In this document: piece after piece, positions 35,875-43,656 of the stretch
How the letters are laid out: each line of letters begins with the position of its first letter
How positions within the stretch are numbered: position 1 is the first letter of the stretch
NCBI RefSeq assembly: GCF_012926615.1
Contig: NZ_JABBNU010000005.1
Span: 62,001-126,000 of the forward strand
Length of the DNA: 64,000 nucleotides
Direction: 5' to 3'
DNA from: Marinigracilibium pacificum
Lineage (GTDB): Bacteria > Bacteroidota > Bacteroidia > Cytophagales > Cyclobacteriaceae
Position numbers and translations under genes: made by a program
Notes under the pieces: generated by a model
The model's database searches: none
Seen by the model: the letters and a program-made list of their open reading frames with translations, nothing else
What the model was told of the DNA's origin: nothing

Positions 35875-37293
35875 TTATCTCCAATCAAAGGTTGGCTTAA
35901 CCTTTGCACAGCTTGTATTCAATGAAGCACTTGTTTCGGAATTTAGAAATTGCAATGCCAAATCATAAAAGCATTGAGTAAAAATAGAATGCCCTTCAAA
36001 GTTAAAAGCAACACCAATAGAATTGGTAAGTCCTTTTTCAGCCAATTTCATATTTTCAACTGATGTTATCGGGTCATATCCACCATTCACAAGTAAAACA
36101 GGCACTTCTGATTCTACTGGTTTTTCATCGTTATTTATACTATTTCCATTAGCCCAAAACTCTAAAACCTCCGGGTCTGAAAGAAAAAATGCGTGACCTG
36201 GATATAATTCTTCATTTTTTTCAAGGTCAGAAAGAAGCTTGGATTTTTCTGTTCCACTAAATTCTTCTTGAGACATAACAGACCAATAAACAGGAAGGTT
36301 TATAATATTAAAAACACTTTCTACTGACCTTAATACATTCTCCAAATCAACATATTCGTTATTATTAAATTGAGAAATTGTATAAGGCAAAATTTGAACC
36401 GTAGAACGCTGATAAAGCATTAAATGGGTAATCAATATAAAATCCTGGGCATTAATAACAAACTCACTTCCCTGATAGTCCAATCTAAGAGGCTCATTTC
36501 TTAATCTTTTGATGGTAGAATAATATTGTTCTGACAAATCAGGATACCTGGATTTACATTTTTCATCCTGTTCGCACAATTTGAATACATTTCTAATGGC
36601 CTGGTGGTAATTTGAAATAACATTATCATATAAATTTACTTCAGGAGGAAATATCCCTTGTAACACCACTTTATTAGTACTTTCAGGATACTTTTCAATG
36701 TATTTAAGCGCCACTTTTGTACCATATGAGCCTCCAATGAGATTTAGTTTATCAATATTGAGGTGTTCCCTTAATCTTTCAAGATCATCAACTGTGTTCG
36801 ATGTTGAGTAGTTCAAATAGTTATAATCTTTATTTTCAAGCTCAGTACGACATGCTCTGGCCAACTCTATTACTTTATCAGATTCTTGTTGCGAGGTTAG
36901 ATCTTCAGCGAGAACTTTAAAATATTCAGATCCAATTTCCGGGCAAAAAGCTTCGGAGAGTCCTGTACCTCGTTGATCAATTAAAACAATATCAAAATCA
37001 TTTCTGTATGGACTATTTCTAAAAAGTTCAACCATATCAGTTGCTGAACCTCCGGGACCACCTTGAAGAAAAACCAATGGATAATTAGATTTAATTTCGC
37101 TAGTGGAATGAATGTAGTAGTATTGAAGGGTTATTTGGTCATTATCGGTGGCTGATTTATAGTTTGCAGGAACAACAATACTTCCACATTCAATACCTTC
37201 AGCTTGAGTAAAAGGACATTCAGCTACTGCTTGCTGATTCGAAAAATTACAAGTGGTTAAAACAAAAATTATTAATAAGATTAGTCGTGACAT
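35875..37293 (-). CDS. S33-type alpha/beta-hydrolase peptidase (tripeptidyl/prolyl aminopeptidase-like)
   Basis: A 472-residue exported protein with an N-terminal signal, possibly lipidated ('VLTTC'). It has the S33 pattern: oxyanion G-G-P-G-G (78-82), 'IDQRGTGLS' (105-113), nucleophile elbow G187-G-S189-Y-G, and a TAP-like C-terminal lid with the Asp in 'VNGGYDPIT' and His in 'FEGHSIF'. It should cleave short peptides from their N-terminus outside the cytoplasm. It lies next to the repeat-rich segment, and its 5' end is 94 bases from the first repeat copy. Confidence 0.9.
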   Translation of the reverse strand: MSRLILLIIFVLTTCNFSNQQAVAECPFTQAEGIECGSIVVPANYKSATDNDQITLQYYYIHSTSEIKSNYPLVFLQGGPGGSATDMVELFRNSPYRNDFDIVLIDQRGTGLSEAFCPEIGSEYFKVLAEDLTSQQESDKVIELARACRTELENKDYNYLNYSTSNTVDDLERLREHLNIDKLNLIGGSYGTKVALKYIEKYPESTNKVVLQGIFPPEVNLYDNVISNYHQAIRNVFKLCEQDEKCKSRYPDLSEQYYSTIKRLRNEPLRLDYQGSEFVINAQDFILITHLMLYQRSTVQILPYTISQFNNNEYVDLENVLRSVESVFNIINLPVYWSVMSQEEFSGTEKSKLLSDLEKNEELYPGHAFFLSDPEVLEFWANGNSINNDEKPVESEVPVLLVNGGYDPITSVENMKLAEKGLTNSIGVAFNFEGHSIFTQCFYDLALQFLNSETSASLNTSCAKVKPTFDWR

Positions 37294-37386
37294 ACTTGCT
37301 TAAGATATCAAATATTTACGTCAAATCACAGTTGAGAATTATACACTTTTTGCTCTTTAGGATTTGTAATCTTAAAGCCCCCCAAA

Positions 37387-37640
37387 ATCGTCCTCGTTTG
37401 TAAGGAGGATGTCTGAGGTTAGCATTTGTAATGCCATAGTCAAAAACCTGCGTTACAAACGCAGTGCTCAAACAACCTCGATACGCTGCGCTAAACAAGG
37501 TCGATTATTATAGCTCTCTTTTTACACTCTTCCGGATTTGTTATCTGATCATGAGATTTCTCACATAATCAATCTCCTATGAATCAATATTTGGGTATTT
37601 AACATGAAATATTAACGAATCATATGATGTTCGAAATGAC
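37387..37640 (+). repeat. Micro-hairpin interspersed repeat, copy A
   Basis: Begins with ATCGTCCTCGTTTGTAAGGA and runs through GCATTTGTAATGC and CTGCGTT-ACA-AACGCAG to the tail with the 'CATATGATG' hairpin. An extra micro-hairpin, TTTAGGATT-TGT-AATCTTAAA, lies just before it (about 37357-37377). The unit is the same as copies B-E, in the same orientation. Confidence 0.85.
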
Positions 37641-37769
37641 TTTCCAGATCGCAAATAAAGAGTGTGGGGGAGTTAATCGTCCTCGTTTGCTTCGAAGATG
37701 TGTGAGGTAGGCATTTTTAATGCCATAGTCAAAAATCTGCGTTACAAACGCAGTGCTCAAATAAACTAG
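37641..37769 (+). repeat. Micro-hairpin interspersed repeat, copy B (truncated)
   Basis: The first 130 bases of the unit, from 'AGATCGCAAATAAAGAGTG' to 'CGCAGTGCTCAAATAAACT'. The TCCTCGTTTG stem half is altered, and the tail after 'GTGCTCA' is missing. It starts 289 bases after copy A. It ends just before the YoeB stop codon. Confidence 0.8.
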
Positions 37770-37791
37770 CTTAGTTGAATGTTCCTTTTAT

Positions 37792-38046
37792 TTAATAATG
37801 TTTCCTACACTGTAAAATATAGAGGGCTTCATTCTCATATCGATATACCAATCTATGTTCATGATTTATACGACGTGACCACCAGCCGGACAAATCCCCT
37901 TTTAATGGCTCCGGTTTACCAGTTCCTTCGTATGGAGTTCGCTGACATTCCCTTATCAGGGAATTCAATTTCTTTAAAAGATTCTTGTCTGTTTTTTGCC
38001 AATATAGATAATCTTCCCAGGCAGGAGACATAAAAATCAATTCCAT
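37792..38046 (-). CDS. yoeB: YoeB-type toxin (ribosome-dependent mRNA endonuclease)
   Basis: An 84-residue toxin that aligns over its whole length with the 84-residue E. coli YoeB. All described catalytic residues fall at the same numbers: E46 (KPEPLKG), R65 (HEHRLVY), H83 and Y84 at the very C-terminus. YoeB binds the ribosomal A site and cuts mRNA when freed from YefM. Its ATG overlaps the antitoxin stop by one base (TAATG), which couples translation. The module sits between repeat copies B and C. Confidence 0.96.
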   Translation of the reverse strand: MELIFMSPAWEDYLYWQKTDKNLLKKLNSLIRECQRTPYEGTGKPEPLKGDLSGWWSRRINHEHRLVYRYENEALYILQCRKHY

Positions 38047-38297
38047 TAGTCGATTAAATCTCTTTTAATCCCTTTTTGATTTTTAAACTCTTCTAATCCT
38101 TTATATATCCTTTCAGCATTTTTTGAGCTACTCAGCAGATATAGTGTTTCCTGCATGCTTTCGTAATCGGCTTTAGATATTACAACAACATCTTCTCCTT
38201 TTGATCGGGTTACAAAAAGAGGTGAATGACTTGAAAGAACTTTTTCAAGAAATGACTTTAGATTCTGTCTGAAATTAGAATATGTTGTGATTTCCAT
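38046..38297 (-). CDS. yefM: YefM/Phd family antitoxin
   Basis: Start chosen at 'MEITTYSNFRQNLKSFLEKV', giving an 83-residue protein of usual size; the open frame extends further upstream (to 38423) but that part runs through the operator and is not protein-like. Residues 1-55 are the Phd/YefM DNA-binding fold ('PLFVTRSKGEDVVVISKADYESMQETLYLLSS'), and the C-terminal helix would cover the YoeB active site. It is autoregulatory in known systems, and matching TGTACA operator halves occur upstream. Confidence 0.95.
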   Translation of the reverse strand: MEITTYSNFRQNLKSFLEKVLSSHSPLFVTRSKGEDVVVISKADYESMQETLYLLSSSKNAERIYKGLEEFKNQKGIKRDLID

Positions 38298-38301
38298 GAT
38301 A

Positions 38302-38343
38302 CAAAGATAATCAATCGATATTAATTGTACGAAATATTGTACA
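38302..38343 (-). promoter_or_regulatory. YefM operator and -7 box of the toxin-antitoxin operon
   Basis: Two TGTAC(A/G) elements, at 38326-38331 and 38338-38343, are spaced exactly 12 bases centre to centre, the arrangement known for YefM-YoeB operators. On the minus strand a Bacteroidota -7 box TATCTTTG lies at 38302-38309, a few bases before the antitoxin ATG. No clear -33 TTG is seen at the expected spacing, and the operator occupies that place. Confidence 0.75.
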
Positions 38344-38445
38344 ATAAGTTTGAATTTGAAATTAAATTTCACAATGATACAAATATGCTGTTCAGGATAT
38401 GTATCCCTTAAATAGTCGAACAATAGAATGTCAAACAGTATTCTT

Positions 38446-38735
38446 TCTAGATCGCAAATAAAGAGTGTGTGGGAGTTAATCGTCCTCGTTTGTAAGGAGG
38501 ATGTCTGAGGTTGGCATTTGTAATACCATAGTCAAAAACCTGCGTTACAAACGCAGTGCTCAGACAACCTCGTTACGCTGCGCTAAACAAGGTCGATTAT
38601 TATAGCTCTCTTTTTACCCTCTTCCGGATTTGTAATCTGATCATGAGATTTCTCACATAACTATACTTCGATAAGTCTATATTTTAGGATTTATACATCA
38701 AGCATTTATGAAGTAAATGATATTCGAAATGAATT
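38446..38735 (+). repeat. Micro-hairpin interspersed repeat, copy C
   Basis: A full 290-base unit starting TCTAGATCGCAAATAAAGAG. It contains the hairpins TCCTC-loop-GAGGA, GGCATT-TGT-AATACC (one mismatch), CTGCGTT-ACA-AACGCAG and CGGATT-TGT-AATCTG, bracketed by TAATCG and CGATTA. It is followed head to tail by copy D with the same 290-base period. Confidence 0.9.
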
Positions 38736-39025
38736 TCTAGATCGCAAATAAAAAGTGTGTGGGCGTTAATCGTCCTCGTTTGTAAGGAGGATGTCTGAGG
38801 TTGGCATTTGTAATACCATAGTCAAAAACCTGCGTTACAAACGCAGTGCTCAGACAACCTCGTTATGCTGCGCTAAACAAGGTCGATTGTTATAGCTCTC
38901 TTTTTACCCTCTTCCGGATTTGTAATCTGATCATGAGATTTCTCACATAATCAATCTCCTATGAATCAATATTTGGGTATTTAACATGAAATATTAACGA
39001 ATCATATGATGTTCGAAATGACTTT
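38736..39025 (+). repeat. Micro-hairpin interspersed repeat, copy D
   Basis: Nearly identical to copy C over the first 200 bases. The last 80 bases match copy A ('AATCAATCTCCTATGAATCA') rather than copy C, so the tail is modular. It is in tandem with copy C. Confidence 0.9.
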
Positions 39026-39150
39026 CTACATAGAAGAAAATGAGTATGTATGAGATAATCGCCTTCAGTGCTTCATGATTTGCAATACAAAAATCCTGCT
39101 CATTGATATTTTTATAAAAGCTCAAAATAACAAAAATCCATTGACACAAA

Positions 39151-39206
39151 ATTTTAATCGTCTTGTAGGGGTGTAGCATGCTACACCCCTACAAGACGAT
39201 TAAAAT
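39151..39206. repeat. Perfect 56-bp palindrome, first copy
   Basis: Arms of 28 bases (39151-39178 and 39179-39206) are exact reverse complements with no spacer, centred on GCATGC. The inner half shares GTAGGGGYGTAGCATGC with the second copy at 41343, while the outer half differs but still pairs fully. It lies 20 bases before the stop of the amine-oxidase gene and may also act as a terminator for it. Confidence 0.97.
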
Positions 39207-39226
39207 ATAATTCGAAAATATTTCAA

Positions 39227-40711
39227 TCAAGCATCATTTACATTTTTTGCTGCCCGGATACCTGATCTCAAAGCGCCTTCCATGGTACTTCTTAGCACAG
39301 TTGTATGTTCACCAGCAAAGAATATCCTACCTTCCGGAGATTGTAGATTAGATAAATGTGCAGACATATCTCCCGGTCCGGCCCATGATGGACCTCCTAA
39401 TGAAAACGGATCATAGGTCCAGTCCTTGACTGCTCCTCCTTCATAATAATCCATCAAGCCCGGCTGTACACTATTCAAAAGGTTTAGAGCATGACCAATC
39501 ACTCCATCTTTTGCCATTTTGCCCACTTTTATCGATTCATCACCATCCATATAAGCTTCAAGAATACAGCGATCATCATAGGTAAAAGACTTATAGGTAG
39601 GATGAGTATACACAAATGCAGATTTGTCAGTATAAGCCATACCACCTACATCATCTTTTTTCCAATAGGCATTGGAAACCTGTGCATAGGCGCGGGTGAT
39701 TTTCAGGTACGGATACTCTTCAATTGCCTTTTTCTTCCCTGAAGATAATCCCGGCTCAAATTTCACACCTCTCATTACCGTACACGGAAGCGTACATATA
39801 ATGTATTTACCATTAAAGTTCATTTCATGTCCTGCACGGTTAGCTTTTACACTGACTCCATCAGCAGATGAGTTAATATGTGTAACCTGAACCCCATAAT
39901 GGATGATATCATTCATCTTCTCAGCCATTTTTAATGGGAGACTATCATTTCCTCCTTCCAGCATAAAAGGAGCCCCTCCCATAAAAAGGCCAAAATCAGA
40001 TTTAGCCACAGCCAGCATAGACGTTTTATCGGGTGCGGTAGCGTAATATTGTGTTGTTTTTAACAAATCAATTACTCCCTGACTCGCTCCCTGCTTTTTG
40101 AGGTATTGGGTCACAGACATTTTATCAAGGGCTAGAACTTCAGGGTTTGACCAGTTATCAGGATTAGATATATCGGTTGGGAGAGTATCAATAATATATT
40201 TTTTTACAAGCCCGAAAGGACCAAGCTGAGCTTCTTCATTCGTTAGACCAAACGGAAGTACATTAGAATTTGCACTGGCGACCATTCTTTTACCTGCCAG
40301 ATAATAGGCAGTGCCTCCTGTTGGAAATTGAACAGGCTTTTTAATCAGTCCCAGTTCTCCGATAAGTTTATTTGCAGTGGAGTAAGCCTCGGAAAACATA
40401 TAACCACCTGCTTCGGCTGTTAATCCATCAGCAAAAGGCTGCTTGAGTGTTTTCACTCTTCCTCCGGCCACTGACCGGGCTTCGAGAACTGTAACTTTGT
40501 GACCGGCCTGTTTGAGCTCCCATGCAGCAGCCAGTCCGGATAGTCCGGCACCAATAACAATGACCTCTTTTGGTGATAATGATTTACCAATAATTGATGG
40601 TTCAGATTCGAGATTCCAGGGAACAAGGGAAAAGGTAGTCAATGCCCCTACTCCTGAAGCGACTTTTGTCATAAATGCCCTTCTGGATTTATTATAATCA
40701 TGGTGTGACAT
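39227..40711 (-). CDS. Tat-exported flavin-containing amine oxidase family protein
   Basis: A 494-residue protein. The N-terminus carries a twin-arginine signal, SRRAFMTKVASGVG (about 9-22), so it should be folded with FAD in the cytoplasm and exported by Tat. The dinucleotide-binding motif is 'VIVIGAGLSGLAAAWELKQAGHKVTVLEAR' (GxGxxG...E), and the C-terminal FAD contact is 'GRIFFAGEHTTVLRSTMEGALRSGIRAA'. These features match the flavin monoamine oxidase/L-amino acid oxidase family, which oxidises amines with O2 to yield H2O2. The substrate is not defined. It is flanked by repeat copies D and E. Confidence 0.92.
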   Translation of the reverse strand: MSHHDYNKSRRAFMTKVASGVGALTTFSLVPWNLESEPSIIGKSLSPKEVIVIGAGLSGLAAAWELKQAGHKVTVLEARSVAGGRVKTLKQPFADGLTAEAGGYMFSEAYSTANKLIGELGLIKKPVQFPTGGTAYYLAGKRMVASANSNVLPFGLTNEEAQLGPFGLVKKYIIDTLPTDISNPDNWSNPEVLALDKMSVTQYLKKQGASQGVIDLLKTTQYYATAPDKTSMLAVAKSDFGLFMGGAPFMLEGGNDSLPLKMAEKMNDIIHYGVQVTHINSSADGVSVKANRAGHEMNFNGKYIICTLPCTVMRGVKFEPGLSSGKKKAIEEYPYLKITRAYAQVSNAYWKKDDVGGMAYTDKSAFVYTHPTYKSFTYDDRCILEAYMDGDESIKVGKMAKDGVIGHALNLLNSVQPGLMDYYEGGAVKDWTYDPFSLGGPSWAGPGDMSAHLSNLQSPEGRIFFAGEHTTVLRSTMEGALRSGIRAAKNVNDA

Positions 40712-40961
40712 AACAGTATGTAGTTTTGGTAACTTATTAATATGGGATTCAGAAGGTATTAGAAAATACTAAAAAATAGCCACAAATTATAGGAATTAGG
40801 CAATTGTATTAGTTTGAAGTTATAGTTCATGCGCTTCCGGATATGAAATCTATAAATACGGATCTTAGATCCTATTTATGACTTTCAAAATGGTTATGAA
40901 CATTATTGCATTGGTTTTGACTTTTCATTTATGATTATGGATGTAAACAAATCTTATTAGT

Positions 40962-41265
40962 CTGATCATGAGATTTCTCACATAACAAAACTTCGATGAG
41001 TCTATATTTTAGGTTATGAATATCAAATATTAATGAATTATTTGATATTCGAAATGACTTTCCCGATAGTAAATAAAGAGTGTGTTGGAGTTAATCGTCC
41101 TCGTTTGAAAGGAGGATGTGTGAGGTTAGTATTTGTAATGCCATAGTCAAAAATCTGCGTTGTAAACGCAGTACTCAAACAACCTCGTTACGTTGCGCTA
41201 AACAAGGTCGATTGTTATAGATCTCTTTTTATGCTCTTCCGGATTTGAAATCCGGGTGTTCTATC
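40962..41265 (+). repeat. Micro-hairpin interspersed repeat, copy E
   Basis: It starts with a tail segment of a preceding unit ('CTGATCATGAGATTTCTCAC' to about 41060) that contains GAATATCAAATA-9 bases-TATTTGATATTC, a 12-bp stem. The main unit follows from about 41061 with the TCCTC, GCATTTGTAATGC and CTGCGTT stems. The sequence differs from copies C/D by about one base in ten. Confidence 0.85.
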
Positions 41266-41342
41266 GATGGATTTTAAATCTTTAAATTTAAGTAATAGAT
41301 CTTATGATAAGGGTTCTACACAATAAATATCAAATATCAAAA

Positions 41343-41398
41343 ATTTTAATAACGTAGTAGGGGCGTAGCATGCTACGCCCCTACTACGTTATTAAAAT
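41343..41398. repeat. Perfect 56-bp palindrome, second copy
   Basis: Arms of 28 bases (41343-41370 and 41371-41398) with no spacer, also centred on GCATGC. It shares the GTAGGGGCGTAGCATGC core with the copy at 39151, but the arm stretch ATAACGTA replaces ATCGTCTT, with the matching change on the other arm. It lies directly downstream of the terminator of the 547-residue gene. Confidence 0.97.
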
Positions 41399-41432
41399 AA
41401 AAAAAAAGCCCCCGGAAATAATCTGGAGGCTT
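41399..41432 (-). terminator. Intrinsic terminator after the 547-residue secreted-protein gene
   Basis: A stem of AGCCCCCGG with CTGGAGGCT (about 41407-41431, one mismatch) and a long T run on the minus strand (A run at 41393-41406). It ends about 28 bases beyond the gene's stop. Confidence 0.8.
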
Positions 41433-41459
41433 CAATATTTTTAATTAATAGCACATCTT

Positions 41460-43103
41460 TCAATAAACCAGATTCCCTTTGCTATCCTTTTTCCTTGTTT
41501 TGAAAGTAAGCTTAGCCAAAGATGACATACTCCTTCTAAAATTAAATATTATCATCTCATTTGAAGAAATCTGTGAAGAAACAATCGGTACATTTATAAC
41601 ACCAATATCATTACAGTTAAATAACACTTCTCCTTTCATATTCCCTTTTGAGTCTATTTCTGTTAACGTTGCATTCCAACTTTTCCATCCAAAAAAACTA
41701 ACATAAGGATCATCCTTGATCCTGTTAAGATTTTTTTCATGCTCATTATACAGTACATAGGTTCGGTCTTCAACTATAGCAACATTATAGGAAGAATAAA
41801 AAAGACCACTTTGAGATTTTTCTATTAGATTAGACCATAGAACTTTGCCCTGCGAATCCAGACTTATAGCCAAAATATCATCAAAATGATACGACGTTCT
41901 TGTAGTATATCCGCCATTTCCATTACTTGATGTATGTGTTCTTGTAAAAAACTTTTCTGCAAATAAAACTAGCCCACCATCTTCTTTTAAGATCACTTTG
42001 TCAATATCAAAATCCTCTAGTTCTTCATCTTTTCCTTTTTTATCCTTTTTTTCCAGAGCATCTTTCTTACGGTCGGTTGCTTCTTTTGAAAGTAGTTCAG
42101 TACTAAAATCTTCAAATGTTTCTATATCGGTCTTTTTAGTCTTTGAATTGATTCGCGAATAATAAACTCCTTTAATATTTCTTGACTCTTTATTTGAGTA
42201 AAAACCAGAACAAATAATATTCATCTGATTATCTACCATAATCTGCAAATCATTCAGAAAGTGATCACCAACTTCAATTTTGTAATTTTCAATTACTTTA
42301 CCTCTTTGATAAAAACTTAATATTCTATAGTGGTAATTAGCTTTCCCATTCTTTTTTGTTTTAACACCTCCTAGCAGACCTTCTTCTTCGAACAAAACAC
42401 CAAGAACATGGGCATTACCTTCATTATCCACAATTAAATCTTTCACATAAAACATCTTTTCAGTATATGGAAGCTCAATCTCTTCATGCCAAAGTTCATT
42501 CAAGTCTGTATCATAGACATGCATACCAAAAGCATCATTTTCGTTATTCTTTTGAGGCTTCTTATAGTAAACAAAAAGCTTTGAGCTATCTCTGGAAAGA
42601 GTGTAGTTAAAAAATCCAATCTTCCAGCTAAATTTCTTAGAATCGATTTCTGATAATTTTTTATATGATTTCTCCGGTAATAGAGTTTCTTTATCAATAG
42701 TCTGAGCGGCAAGCACCCTGTTATCCGTATCCGGGCTCCTATAACTCGATAATAATACTAATTTACCTCCAAACTGAAATAAATCTTCATAGTCAGATTT
42801 GTTTCCATCAATTTCCGGTTCAATTAATTCAGCCTTTTTAAACTGAAGATCTTTATTGTACTTTACCAATTCATCGCGTGAAGACACAAAAGATATAGTT
42901 CCATCAATCGAATAAAGTGGCCTGTTTGAATTAAGGATATAGATATTTTCCTCATCATCCCCCACTACATTACGCATGGTTAACCCTTTCTTAACCTTTT
43001 GGGAACTCCCCCACTGAATATCAGCAAAACTGGATTTAACCTGGGCATTAATGGCTAAAAAATTCAGCAATAATATTACTGTAAAAATTACTCCTCTCTT
43101 CAT
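41460..43103 (-). CDS. Secreted protein of unknown function
   Basis: A 547-residue protein with a Sec signal peptide ('MKRGVIFTVILLLNFLAINAQ'). The body has regular beta-strand pairs with the pattern 'DNEGNAHVLGVLFEEEG', 'EDGGLVLFAEKFFT', 'DSQGKVLWSNLIEKSQ', as in beta-propeller or kelch-like secreted proteins of Bacteroidota, with a Lys/Glu-rich loop near 345-365. No catalytic motif, T9SS tail or membrane helix is seen. It stands alone, between the second palindrome and the IS110 element. Confidence 0.7.
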   Translation of the reverse strand: MKRGVIFTVILLLNFLAINAQVKSSFADIQWGSSQKVKKGLTMRNVVGDDEENIYILNSNRPLYSIDGTISFVSSRDELVKYNKDLQFKKAELIEPEIDGNKSDYEDLFQFGGKLVLLSSYRSPDTDNRVLAAQTIDKETLLPEKSYKKLSEIDSKKFSWKIGFFNYTLSRDSSKLFVYYKKPQKNNENDAFGMHVYDTDLNELWHEEIELPYTEKMFYVKDLIVDNEGNAHVLGVLFEEEGLLGGVKTKKNGKANYHYRILSFYQRGKVIENYKIEVGDHFLNDLQIMVDNQMNIICSGFYSNKESRNIKGVYYSRINSKTKKTDIETFEDFSTELLSKEATDRKKDALEKKDKKGKDEELEDFDIDKVILKEDGGLVLFAEKFFTRTHTSSNGNGGYTTRTSYHFDDILAISLDSQGKVLWSNLIEKSQSGLFYSSYNVAIVEDRTYVLYNEHEKNLNRIKDDPYVSFFGWKSWNATLTEIDSKGNMKGEVLFNCNDIGVINVPIVSSQISSNEMIIFNFRRSMSSLAKLTFKTRKKDSKGNLVY

Positions 43104-43380
43104 TATTTAATTCCTGTTAATTGTAATAGTTGTTTATTACTTAAAAAGTATAAAAAATGGATCTCTTGATCCTAAATAATTGTCAAAAGTAAAAAAATAA
43201 TCATCCTGTTAATCCTAAAATCTGGAAAATTTAAATTCAGACAATCAAAAAAGCCTCCGAAAAAAATCCGAAGGCTTCAATAATAATTTCAAGAATTATA
43301 TCGTTATCATGACCAGGATACAATCCCTGCTTTTCATCAAAAGTCTAAAGTTACGGTAGCATTCTATGCCCCCTATCATT
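43104..43380. other. Intergenic region with a terminator-linked module (left copy)
   Basis: Contains the promoter region of the 547-residue gene, a GGATC-TCTT-GATCC micro-hairpin near 43155, a minus-strand terminator (43247-43278) and a conserved module (43296-43366) that recurs at 44833-44910. The module includes a 13-codon minus-strand frame beginning M-K-S-R-D-C-I. No larger gene is present. Confidence 0.6.
43247..43278 (-). terminator. Intrinsic terminator with no obvious gene upstream (left module)
   Basis: On the minus strand, AAGCCTTCGGA and TCGGAGGCTT form a stem with a T-rich loop, followed by six T. The only minus-strand frame before it is the 13-codon one at 43296-43337, so it may terminate a small RNA or be a relic. 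Confidence 0.65.
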
Positions 43381-43469
43381 AGCCATCAAAATCAAAAAAC
43401 ACCACTCTATTCGTCATCGTAAGTTTACTCTAAGCTATTTGCTAATAAGAATACAGAAGAATATTTTGT

Positions 43470-43620
43470 TTAAGTAAAGCAGGGAGAAGGAGTAAGACAC
43501 TGATGCGTCATTAGTCTAAAAGACTCTTCGATATGCTTGTCCCCTTCTCTCTCTTACATTGATCTTGTACAGTTCAATAGGCATAAAGCCTGTTTATACG
43601 ATTGATAAGACAAGTGTAAG
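43470..43620 (+). ncRNA. Candidate IS110 bridge RNA in the left-end noncoding region
   Basis: Two structured blocks lie upstream of the transposase. Block 1: GAGAAGG (43484-43490) pairs with CCTTCTC (43543-43549) and encloses the hairpin AGTCT-AAA-AGACT (43513-43525). Block 2: the hairpin AGGC-ATAAA-GCCT (43579-43591). Two loops upstream of the recombinase gene is the layout of IS110-group bridge RNAs, which hold a target-binding and a donor-binding loop. The 5' and 3' ends are guesses. Confidence 0.35.
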
Positions 43621-43656
43621 AACCTGCTATTTTCCCTAACCAAATCTAATAAAAAA

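Larger units (their letters stand above)
40712..41459. other. Repeat-rich intergenic region, 748 bases
   Basis: This holds decayed micro-hairpins (GGATC-TTA-GATCC near 40860), repeat copy E, the perfect hairpin CCGGATTT-GA-AATCCGG near 41240-41256, the second 56-bp palindrome and the terminator of the 547-residue gene. No gene is seen. Confidence 0.8.

Noticed and set aside
37316-37498. 60-codon minus-strand frame in repeat copy A
   Set aside because: It lies entirely in the hairpin repeat and is broken in the other copies, so it is a by-product of the repeat.
38446-39025. CRISPR array from tandem copies C and D
   Set aside because: The period is 290 bases with two units and no short repeat-spacer pattern; no cas genes are present.
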